From an uncultured bacterium (lineage in GTDB: Bacteria > Actinomycetota > Coriobacteriia > Coriobacteriales > Coriobacteriaceae), in the NCBI GenBank assembly GCA_905216075.1, contig CAJMSO010000003.1, forward strand, positions 1 to 28,102: 28,102 bases of DNA. The letters are read 5' to 3'. The notes beneath the pieces were generated by a model. It saw only the letters and a list, made by a program, of their open reading frames with translations. It did no database searches and had not been told where the DNA came from. Positions 6,081 through 13,253 of this stretch are shown piece after piece (the stretch's first letter is position 1; every line of letters begins with the position of its first letter). A program made the translations under genes and the position numbers.

Positions 6081-9000
6081 CGATGGCAACCTTATAGCGA
6101 ACCCAACCTTTACCAACCAAGCTTCTGGTTGGTCGACGACCTCTCCGAGAAAGAGAATCGGCGAGGCGTCGCACCTCGACCTCCCCACGAAGCTCCTCAA
6201 CGGTCAAAGAAACCTCAAACAAGCTAACGGTAATCACTTTGCGCTTGCGTGGAATCTTAAGCCACAGGATACCGATGCTTATTTTGAACCCGGATCAACC
6301 TACACCACCTTTTCCACCCAGAGCGGCTCCACGTACGAGTGGGGCCTCAACCATCGCGCCGCAACCGAACATGACGTGCTGATGCTCACGATGGGTCCTC
6401 AACAGGCGAATCTGTCGGTTAACAACGCAGGCCAAGACCAGCTCATGCAGCTGCGGACTTGGCTTAAGGCGCAGGGCAAGATGCCCCAGGGAAATACCGT
6501 TGAGCAGTACACCGTTTACAGCGATTCCTTTGCTGCAAATGGCGGCTTTGCTGGTAGCAGCGCCGACGGATCCCACTTCTCGTTTGAGCAGGGCGACGGT
6601 CGTATTGCGCTTTCTGTGTGGCTCGTAAGCTCTAACGGACAGGGTTGGTTCTCATTTGGCACCAACAGTACACACTATTATCGAGCGCTTCCCGAGCAAG
6701 ACGATGAGTTTGCCTATCGGGCAGTCTATACCGCAGCGTCCGAAAATACGATGCTTGCACTAACTTGCTACGATTCAAATCTTACGGGGGCAAACGAACG
6801 ATACCGGGAGTGGTTTGGCAATCTGGTCAATGACGTTCACGTGGAAAAGCAGGGCACGCGTGACATTTATACTGACTTTGGCAAGGTATATCAAGAAAAT
6901 TCGTCCGAGACCATGACAACGTTAAATAACTATGCGTTCTCGACCTCGAATCTTAAGAACGAAAATACGAACATTGCTAACGGCAGTTTTGAAGACGATA
7001 TACATCTAGGGAACAAGAGCACCAGCAAGTTTACGCTGTGCTCGCCCCATTGGCGCACGACCGAGACGGACCATCGTATCGAGATCGTTGCCCAGAACGA
7101 CTACTATATCGACCCAGTTGGACATTCTGTTCCATTTGCACCCTCGGATGGCGAGTACGCCGCCGAGCTCAACGCACACGAGGCGAGTTCGCTCTACCAA
7201 TATGTGACGACCGAGCCGGGAAAACAGTATGAGTGGGGGCTCGACCACCGCGGCCGCTCGGGTCGAGACGCCATGGCCCTTATCATCGGTCCGCGACAAG
7301 AAAACGAGCCGTACAAGGACAATCAAAAGGCACTCGATCAGTACCAGCAAATTGTTCAATGGATTCAAATGAGCGTCGACAACTATGTCGGCTTGGATGT
7401 GGTCAATTTTTCCCAATCGGGCTGCAGCAAAAAGATCATCCTGTATTCAACCAAGTTTGACAAAGTGGGCGGATTTGCCAATGCGTCCAGCGGAAGCGCG
7501 TTCTCATGGACGGCCGATGCGGAGCATACCGAAAAATGGTGCGTATGGATCATGGCGTCCGAAAACGACGCGTGGGCTTCCTACGGTTCCAACGCGCTCG
7601 AGCAGAGCAAAAAGGTTGACTACGACTATACCTACACCATTCCGGATGGCCAAAACCAGAGCGTCTTTGCTTTTGTGGCCTACAACACGGCCAACGGGAG
7701 CAATTCGACCGGCAACTTCCTCGACAATATCTCGTTTAGGGAGTTCTATCGCATCGAGACATACACGACGCCCAACGGAAGCGGAACGTATTTTTATAAC
7801 GCCAATACCAAGACGGCGGACTTTACCTATGCCAAAAACTACGTAGGTAAACAGGAGAAGAACTCCTACTTTATGGTCGATGCCAAACGCGATGACGGGG
7901 CAGTCTTTATCGGTGCTTTTGTCAACGGCGAGTTCTATTCCGCAGACGACGACGCACATTGGACCAGATTGGAAGATGGTACCTATCGCTTTGAGGCCGA
8001 CAAGGTCACAAAGCACTACAAAGTGCACCTCGTGTTTTCCAAGGCAGGCGTTCAATACGATGTGAACGGCGGCAAAGCGTATCACTACGATCCGCACAAT
8101 GAGTCCACGGGCGATTTCGTACAGCTTTCTGGCGCTGGAGCGAGCTATACCTCCCATGCTGCCGTTGGACAAAACGACGACTGGAAGTTTATGGGCTGGG
8201 AGTACGCGGGCTCGGGAAAAGCCGTTCGCTTCGATGCCAAACACACGGTGACCCATACAGCTCCCGAGGGCACCACGGATTCCGGCACTCTTACCATTAA
8301 GGGCAAGAAGGTCAATCCGGATACCGGTGCTGTGGGCGATGCGGTAACCGTCGAAAACATTCCCGAGAGCCAGGGCGCGACGTTCGTGGCGCAATGGAAG
8401 TATCGTCAGGCCTTTGTTGCCCAGCTTAAAAATGCCGATGGCACGTGGAGCAACGTAACGACGGGCGGCACGGTCAGCTCCAAGCTTAAGGGGGCAAAGG
8501 GCTCCATCGATGCCGGGGATGGCTCGGGCAAGGACGAGGACGCGTACAAAAAATCGGGCGTTGCCTACTTTGTGGATGACGGCACGTTTGTGGAGGCGGT
8601 GGCCGCTCCCAAGGAGGGCTATCACTTTGAGGGTTGGTACGACCTATCGAATCCGGACGCCCCGGAGCTGCTGTCGTCTTCACCCACCTATACGTACAAC
8701 GTGAAGGACCGCCATACGGGATGCGTATACGCACGATTCACCCCGCGCACCTACACACTCAAGGTTTCCAAGAGCGTTACGGGCAATATGGGCGACAAGC
8801 GTGCCTACTTTAAGATGACGGCGACCTTTACGGGCCTCAAGGCTGGTCAGACCTACGCCATCGAGTATTCGGATGCGTCTGCCCAAGGCAGCCATGCGCT
8901 CGTGGCGCGACCGAATGATCGGGCCGAGACCGTGGAAAACAAGACGGCCTTTACGGCCGATGGCCAGGGCAAGGCGACCGTGCCGTTTGCCGTTAAGGAC

Positions 9001-9300
9001 GGCCTGACCGTTTCGATTAAGGCGCTGGATTACAACGCGGTCTATACCGTGAGCGAAGACGATTATTCGTCGTTGGGGTACCACGCCGAGCTTGCGGGTG
9101 CGAGCGGCACGCTCAACGGTCCGCGTGTGACCGTTGCCGTTGAAGCTAAGGCCACCAATTCCCGACAGGTCGCGGTGCCTACGGGTATTACGCGCAACCC
9201 CATCTATGCCCTGGCGATTTTGGCCGCCGGCGTGCTGTTGGCTACGGGCATGGTTGCGCTGCGTTTACGCCGCGGCTCCAAGAGGGGCGGGCGCCTATGA
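6031..9300 (+). CDS. Large sortase-anchored surface adhesin, probable pilus tip protein (frame broken from its signal peptide)
   Basis: The body frame is open from GTG 6031 (1089 residues), but that GTG has no ribosome site or signal peptide. The real N-terminus is the leader at 5994, joined through the G10 run. Two related modules of about 260 residues (near 20-275 and 314-575) share IANPTF/IANGSFE starts, YEWGLNHR/YEWGLDHR, a MGPQQ/IGPRQ block and GGFA. They look like jelly-roll carbohydrate-binding-type domains. InlB-type B-repeat-like segments follow (KFMGWEY near 717, GYHFEGWYD near 862). A stalk domain (near 905-1045, TLKVSKSVTGNMGDKRAYF) is shared with the pilin. The end is a sorting signal: VPTGI at 1049-1053, a hydrophobic stretch and a basic tail. 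It overlaps the next gene by four bases (ATGA). The binding partner is unknown. Confidence 0.85.
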   Translation: MRSLWSGGGLPSRAYGDDGNLIANPTFTNQASGWSTTSPRKRIGEASHLDLPTKLLNGQRNLKQANGNHFALAWNLKPQDTDAYFEPGSTYTTFSTQSGSTYEWGLNHRAATEHDVLMLTMGPQQANLSVNNAGQDQLMQLRTWLKAQGKMPQGNTVEQYTVYSDSFAANGGFAGSSADGSHFSFEQGDGRIALSVWLVSSNGQGWFSFGTNSTHYYRALPEQDDEFAYRAVYTAASENTMLALTCYDSNLTGANERYREWFGNLVNDVHVEKQGTRDIYTDFGKVYQENSSETMTTLNNYAFSTSNLKNENTNIANGSFEDDIHLGNKSTSKFTLCSPHWRTTETDHRIEIVAQNDYYIDPVGHSVPFAPSDGEYAAELNAHEASSLYQYVTTEPGKQYEWGLDHRGRSGRDAMALIIGPRQENEPYKDNQKALDQYQQIVQWIQMSVDNYVGLDVVNFSQSGCSKKIILYSTKFDKVGGFANASSGSAFSWTADAEHTEKWCVWIMASENDAWASYGSNALEQSKKVDYDYTYTIPDGQNQSVFAFVAYNTANGSNSTGNFLDNISFREFYRIETYTTPNGSGTYFYNANTKTADFTYAKNYVGKQEKNSYFMVDAKRDDGAVFIGAFVNGEFYSADDDAHWTRLEDGTYRFEADKVTKHYKVHLVFSKAGVQYDVNGGKAYHYDPHNESTGDFVQLSGAGASYTSHAAVGQNDDWKFMGWEYAGSGKAVRFDAKHTVTHTAPEGTTDSGTLTIKGKKVNPDTGAVGDAVTVENIPESQGATFVAQWKYRQAFVAQLKNADGTWSNVTTGGTVSSKLKGAKGSIDAGDGSGKDEDAYKKSGVAYFVDDGTFVEAVAAPKEGYHFEGWYDLSNPDAPELLSSSPTYTYNVKDRHTGCVYARFTPRTYTLKVSKSVTGNMGDKRAYFKMTATFTGLKAGQTYAIEYSDASAQGSHALVARPNDRAETVENKTAFTADGQGKATVPFAVKDGLTVSIKALDYNAVYTVSEDDYSSLGYHAELAGASGTLNGPRVTVAVEAKATNSRQVAVPTGITRNPIYALAILAAGVLLATGMVALRLRRGSKRGGRL
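6048..6057 (+). repeat. Run of ten G at the signal-peptide/body junction (phase-variation tract)
   Basis: The bases between GGTC and TTGCCC are ten consecutive G. From ATG 5994 to the end of the run is 64 bases. A total of 63 or 66 (nine or twelve G) puts the leader in frame with the adhesin body, while ten or eleven G gives early stops. This is the arrangement expected for slipped-strand ON/OFF switching. Confidence 0.85.
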
Positions 9301-9929
9301 GAAGACATGGCGCCAGCAATGCTGGTGATGGGCCAGCCGCACGAGCGGCCCCGCAGGGAAGACCCCGGGGCTCGCGGTATTCGGCCGCGTCGAACGTGAG
9401 GTTGGGCGCCCATGCGGCGCCAGATCTGGGAGAAGCGGACGACCGGCGCGATATCGTGGGTTTTCTGGCGCGCTTGGCATTTTTTGTCGTGACGCTCTGG
9501 CTGCTCTTTGGCGTGGTCTTGGGCGTGGGTGCAGTCACGACTGGCGAGATGGCCCCGCGTATCTGTTCGGGTGACGTCATGCTCTACTGGAGGTTCAGCC
9601 AGAGCTTCAACGAGGGTGACGTGGTGGTATACACCGCGGATGGCGCAGAGCGCCTAGGCCGCGTGGTTGCCCGTCCCGGTGATGAGGTCACGATTACCGA
9701 GGAAGGCGAGCTCATGGTTAACGGGGCTGTTGTTGTGGAAAGCGACATCACCACGCCGACGCCGCGCTATGAGTCTGCTGTGGACTATCCCGTGCGCCTG
9801 GGAACGGATGAGTTCTTTGTACTGGCAGATTTGCGTGAGGGCGGCCACGACAGCCGCCTGTACGGGCCGATTGCCCGCTCGCAGATCAAGGGCAACGTGA
9901 TCAGCGTGCTGCGCAGGTCGAACCTGTAG
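9297..9929 (+). CDS. Pilus-associated signal-peptidase-like protein (SipA-type, catalytic dyad lost)
   Basis: This 210-residue protein of the S26 fold starts at ATG 9297 and overlaps the adhesin stop by four bases, with GAGGGGCGGG upstream. A charged N-terminal tail of about 50 residues precedes one membrane helix (LARLAFFVVTLWLLFGVVLG), followed by the extracytoplasmic domain. The box that normally reads S-M-x-P is GEMAP, so Glu84 replaces the nucleophilic Ser. The box that normally reads K-R-V is LGRVVARPGD, so Gly121 replaces the general-base Lys. The PGD motif and the C-terminal GHDSRLYGPI box are kept. Streptococcal SipA, a pilus-assembly factor, has lost the same two residues, so a chaperone-like role in pilus polymerisation is inferred. 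Proteolysis of signal peptides is unlikely. Confidence 0.85.
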   Translation: MRRHGASNAGDGPAARAAPQGRPRGSRYSAASNVRLGAHAAPDLGEADDRRDIVGFLARLAFFVVTLWLLFGVVLGVGAVTTGEMAPRICSGDVMLYWRFSQSFNEGDVVVYTADGAERLGRVVARPGDEVTITEEGELMVNGAVVVESDITTPTPRYESAVDYPVRLGTDEFFVLADLREGGHDSRLYGPIARSQIKGNVISVLRRSNL

Positions 9930-9980
9930 GCACGGAGATTGGTTTTATTAAGGGCATATGCCCGAGAGGAAGGATACAAC

Positions 9981-11084
9981 ATGAAAACTGGAAAGAGACG
10001 ACTGACAGCATTTGCAGTTGTGGCTGCCACGATGCTGCTGGCTTTGGTGGGAGTTGTCGCGCCCGCGTGGGCGGAGGACAGTGCCGCTCAACCGCATCTG
10101 CCGGTAAAAGACAACAAGGTTACGATCACCTCGACGCTTACCATGAATGAGAATGCCGTGGTGCCTAATGCGACGTTTAACTATTCGATTGCGCCGGCGG
10201 ATGAGGAGAGTGAGCTTACGAGCACGAGCGGTATGCCCGTTTATGCTGGAGTGACAGACGCCGTCACGCTTTCGCCGACTTCCGTTAATTTTTCCAACAA
10301 AGACCTTACAAGCACAGAGAATACCGGTGAGAAAACTAAGACAATAACCGCCAAACTGAGTGCCGAAATTAAAACCTCTCTGTTCAAGGCTCCGGGTATC
10401 TATCGATATAAAATTACGCAGACGCCGTCAGGGCTGGACGGTCTCAACGTTACATACAATGAGCTCTTCCTGGATGTTTACGTAGAAAACGAAGAGAATG
10501 GCGGTTCGGGCTATGTTGTTAAGGGCTGTATTCTTAGAACAGAAGCAGGCTCGGGCGAGAAGACCGCAGGTTTTTTGAACAAATATGTCACCCATAAGCT
10601 GACCATCACAAAGGTCGTCATGGGCAACCAAGGTGACAAGAATAAGGACTTTAATTTTACCTTCACGATTAAAGGCGCTGACGGGGAGAGCTATGAGTAC
10701 GCCACTGTGAAAAACGGTGCCACCACCATGAGCCAAACTCCAGCTACGTCGGGAACTGCGGTTACCGTAAGCCTTAAGCATGGGGAATCCGTCATCGTTT
10801 ACGGTCTCTCATCGGAGGATAAATTCGCCGTAACTGAGGCGGATTATCATGGCGACGGTTATAAGACGTCGTACAAGATTGGTGATGGCACCAATTCGAC
10901 AGAAGGTAGCTCTATTGTCGAGAAAGCTATCGGTGCTTACGACACCACGGTGATCTTTACCAACACCAAGGATGTTACCGTTCCGACCGATGTTATTCGG
11001 ACGGTCGTTCCCTATGCGGCAATCGTCGCGTTTGCTGCCGTGATGGGCGTGGTCTTCTTCCGTCCTCGTCGTAATCGTCGTTAA
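9981..11084 (+). CDS. Sortase-dependent pilin, backbone type (Spy0128-like)
   Basis: The product has 367 residues. ATG 9981 follows GAGAGGAAGG; an earlier in-frame ATG at 9939 is disfavoured. A signal peptide covers residues 1-31 (cleavage after APAWA). The first Ig-like domain (about 45-200) contains KAPGIYRYKITQ, typical of the streptococcal pilin isopeptide-linkage family. The second domain (about 205-330) starts HKLTITKVVMGNQGDK and matches the adhesin's stalk domain. Its Lys211, Glu286 and Asn328 fit an internal Lys-Asn isopeptide bond. The sorting signal is VPTDV at 334-338, then a hydrophobic helix and RPRRNRR. Codon use is more AT-rich than in the neighbours. It sits between the SipA-like gene and the sortase, so it is most likely the polymerised shaft subunit. 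Confidence 0.85.
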   Translation: MKTGKRRLTAFAVVAATMLLALVGVVAPAWAEDSAAQPHLPVKDNKVTITSTLTMNENAVVPNATFNYSIAPADEESELTSTSGMPVYAGVTDAVTLSPTSVNFSNKDLTSTENTGEKTKTITAKLSAEIKTSLFKAPGIYRYKITQTPSGLDGLNVTYNELFLDVYVENEENGGSGYVVKGCILRTEAGSGEKTAGFLNKYVTHKLTITKVVMGNQGDKNKDFNFTFTIKGADGESYEYATVKNGATTMSQTPATSGTAVTVSLKHGESVIVYGLSSEDKFAVTEADYHGDGYKTSYKIGDGTNSTEGSSIVEKAIGAYDTTVIFTNTKDVTVPTDVIRTVVPYAAIVAFAAVMGVVFFRPRRNRR

Positions 11085-11104
11085 AACAGCGAGGATTACA
11101 GCCG

Positions 11105-11839
11105 ATGGAGCTTAAACGCATAGCTCGGCTGGCGAGAGCCGGCGACCGCGTGCTTACGTGGTTTGCCGGCTTTCTCGTGCTGCTCATGCTGCTGTACGGG
11201 GGCTATTCGCTGTGGGATACAAACAACGTTATGAACGGCGGGTTCATCAGCGATGAGCTGCTGCACTACAAACCCACCGGGACCAACGATTGCGCACGCC
11301 TGCAGGATCTGATGGCCAAAAATCCCGACGTTGTCGGATGGGTCACCATCGATGGCACCAACATCGATTATCCCTTCGTTCAGGGAAAAGATAACCAGGA
11401 ATACCTCAACAAAAACGTGTTGGGGGAGTCCGCGGTTTCGGGAGCGGTGTTTTTGGATACGCGCAACAGCCGCGCGATGACCGATCCCTACAATCTGCTC
11501 TATGCGCACCACATGGATAACGGTGCGATGTTTGGCGATGTCGATCGGTTTCTAGACAGGGGCTTCTTTGACCTGCACCGCACGGGCACGCTCTACACAA
11601 AGGATGGGGCGTTCCGGCTGCGCATCGTTGCCGTGTGTTCGTTTGCTGCGAGTGATGACATTATCTTTGGGCCGGGAAACCTGGACCAGGCCTCGATGCA
11701 GACGCTGCTCACGCATATCTCGCAGACGGCGGTGCATGCGGACATGGATGACGTTGGCCCTGATTCGCGCATCATCGCTCTTTCTACCTGCAGTGATAAA
11801 ACAAACGGGCGCCGAGCACTTATAGCAGAGGTCTTGTAG
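11105..11839 (+). CDS. Class B sortase, pilus-associated
   Basis: This 244-residue protein has an N-terminal membrane anchor (about residues 18-42) and an extracytoplasmic catalytic domain. DVVGWVTIDGTNIDYPFVQG and the YAHHMDNGAMF box are typical of class B. The probable catalytic residues are His135, Cys229 in the STCSD box, and an Arg of NGRR (236 or 237). It should recognise the VPTGI and VPTDV sorting signals of the two upstream surface proteins and join them to each other and to the cell wall. The gene begins 20 bases after the pilin stop and ends the operon. No other sortase is in the window, so it may do both polymerisation and anchoring, or anchoring may be done by a housekeeping sortase elsewhere. 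Confidence 0.9.
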   Translation: MELKRIARLARAGDRVLTWFAGFLVLLMLLYGGYSLWDTNNVMNGGFISDELLHYKPTGTNDCARLQDLMAKNPDVVGWVTIDGTNIDYPFVQGKDNQEYLNKNVLGESAVSGAVFLDTRNSRAMTDPYNLLYAHHMDNGAMFGDVDRFLDRGFFDLHRTGTLYTKDGAFRLRIVAVCSFAASDDIIFGPGNLDQASMQTLLTHISQTAVHADMDDVGPDSRIIALSTCSDKTNGRRALIAEVL

Positions 11840-11886
11840 CTCATTGAATATTCCGATTAAGCTGCGCCCCATAGGCTGCATCAAGT

Positions 11887-11915
11887 TTGAGGCTCTCGGT
11901 CCATCATGGTAGAGT
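11887..11915 (+). promoter_or_regulatory. Predicted promoter of the GGDEF gene
   Basis: TTGAGG (11887-11892) and TAGAGT (11910-11915) are separated by 17 bases, about 65 bases before the GTG start. I see no hairpin terminator between the sortase gene and this point, so read-through from the pilus operon is possible. Confidence 0.4.
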
Positions 11916-11981
11916 TGTCCGCGCGTGAATTTCGGCACACTGCGCGCTATCTGAGCTTTTACCGTTTGGAGGAGTGAGCTT

Positions 11982-13073
11982 GTGAATGCTTCTGTCGCCA
12001 AGAAGGCCAGCCAGGCGGTGCGCCTTCTGATGATGGCGCTCACGGCAGTTCTTATCTTTTTCTTCATCAATGTCATGTTGCTCGTCTCCGACATCCAGGG
12101 CACGGCGCGCGTGGTCAACTACGCCGGTCTGGTGCGCGGCACCACGCAGCGAATCGTTAAGCTCGAGGATGCAGGCCAGCCACAAGACGACCTGCTCAAG
12201 GCCGTTGATTCATACATTAGTGGTTTGCGCTACGGAAGCGACGACCTCAATCTCGTCCGTCTCGATGACGATGAGTATCAGGCAAAGATGACCGAGCTCG
12301 CGAGCTATTTTGACAAGCTTCGCACCGAGATTGCCCGTGTGCGCGAAGTCGGCTACGAGAACACCGACATCATCGCCATGAGCGAGGAGTTCTTTGGCAT
12401 TTGTGACGATGCCACGAGGCTTGCGGAGGACTACTCCCAGGAGAAGGCCACGGCGCTCAATCGCCTTGAGGGTTTGGTGATTATCGACATCGTGGGCCTG
12501 GTGGCGACCTTTGCGGTCGAACTTGCTCGCGCGGTGCGCACTGCCGCGCTCAATCGCGAGCTGCAGAACAAAGTCTATCTCGATGAAGCCACGGGACTGC
12601 CCAACAAGAACAAGTGCGAGGAAATCTTGGGGCAGGGGCATCCCGTTTCCGCCGAAGCGCCTGTTGCGCTGTGTGTTTTCGATCTTAACAATCTGCATAC
12701 GGTCAATAACAGCTTTGGCCACGAGAAGGGTGACGAGTACATCCGTTCTTTTGCCCAGCAGCTGGGGTGCGTGGCGTCCGAGACCTGCTTTGTGGGCCGC
12801 GACGGCGGCGATGAGTTTATCGCGGTGCTGTGGGATGCCGATCGAGCTGCCGTGGAATCCTGTCTCGCTCGGATTCGTGCGAACGTGAGCGAGTATTCCG
12901 AGGCTCACCCCGACATGCCTATCAGCTACGCGGTGGGCTATGCGCTTTCCAGTGATTATGATGAACCGCCCACGATGCGCGAGCTCTTTTCCCAAGCCGA
13001 CAAAAACATGTACATCGACAAGAACCGCGTAAAGACAGCCGAGGCAGCTGGGCCGCAACGCGAGGAGCGGTAA
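11982..13073 (+). CDS. Membrane-bound GGDEF diguanylate cyclase with extracellular sensor
   Basis: The product is 363 residues, starting at GTG 11982 after GGAGGAG. A first membrane helix (about 15-38) is followed by an outer domain with VVNYAGLVRGTTQRIVKLE, which resembles the helical NIT/PilJ-type sensor family. A second helix (about 165-182) leads to a GGDEF domain with DEATGLPNK at its start and an intact GGDEF at 275-279. Full catalytic motifs suggest it makes cyclic di-GMP. The residues at the usual place of the RxxD inhibitory site (SETC) do not match, so product inhibition is probably absent. It is adjacent to the pilus operon, and cyclic di-GMP often controls adhesion, but a link here is only inferred. 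The sensed ligand is unknown. Confidence 0.85.
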   Translation: MNASVAKKASQAVRLLMMALTAVLIFFFINVMLLVSDIQGTARVVNYAGLVRGTTQRIVKLEDAGQPQDDLLKAVDSYISGLRYGSDDLNLVRLDDDEYQAKMTELASYFDKLRTEIARVREVGYENTDIIAMSEEFFGICDDATRLAEDYSQEKATALNRLEGLVIIDIVGLVATFAVELARAVRTAALNRELQNKVYLDEATGLPNKNKCEEILGQGHPVSAEAPVALCVFDLNNLHTVNNSFGHEKGDEYIRSFAQQLGCVASETCFVGRDGGDEFIAVLWDADRAAVESCLARIRANVSEYSEAHPDMPISYAVGYALSSDYDEPPTMRELFSQADKNMYIDKNRVKTAEAAGPQREER

Positions 13074-13097
13074 GCCTGTAACAGAGGGCATAGAAAA

Positions 13098-13129
13098 GCC
13101 TCCGCAGCTCGTGTGGCTGCGGAGGCTTT
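13098..13129. terminator. Strong hairpin terminator, probably bidirectional
   Basis: GCCTCCGCAGC (13098-13108) and GCTGCGGAGGC (13116-13126) are perfect 11-base arms around a seven-base loop. TTTA follows on plus and TTTTC on minus. It serves the GGDEF gene and may also end the convergent ABC exporter transcript. Confidence 0.8.
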
Positions 13130-13160
13130 ATTCGTTGCGGTGCATTGTGTTTGGGTCGTT

Positions 13161-13242
13161 GAGATGAGTCGATTTGCCCCGAAAGAGGAGGGCATTGACC
13201 TTAGGGTCATGCCCGACGAATGAGCGGCAAATCGGCCATCTC
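13161..13242 (-). ncRNA. Structured element, copy B (candidate conserved RNA motif)
   Basis: Read on the minus strand: an outer stem pairs 13225-13242 with 13161-13178 (GAGATG and CGATTTGCC blocks, with a small mismatch). Next come TCGTC, then an inner hairpin (GGGCAT and GACC arms, one bulged base, four-base loop, 13190-13214), then TCCTCTTTC. The inner hairpin stem and both flanking strands match copy A at 17622-17719, but the outer stem sequence differs while remaining paired. It starts about 12 bases past the stop of the downstream ABC gene, so it lies in that operon's 3' region. Confidence 0.6.
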
Positions 13243-13253
13243 GGCGAGCCGAA

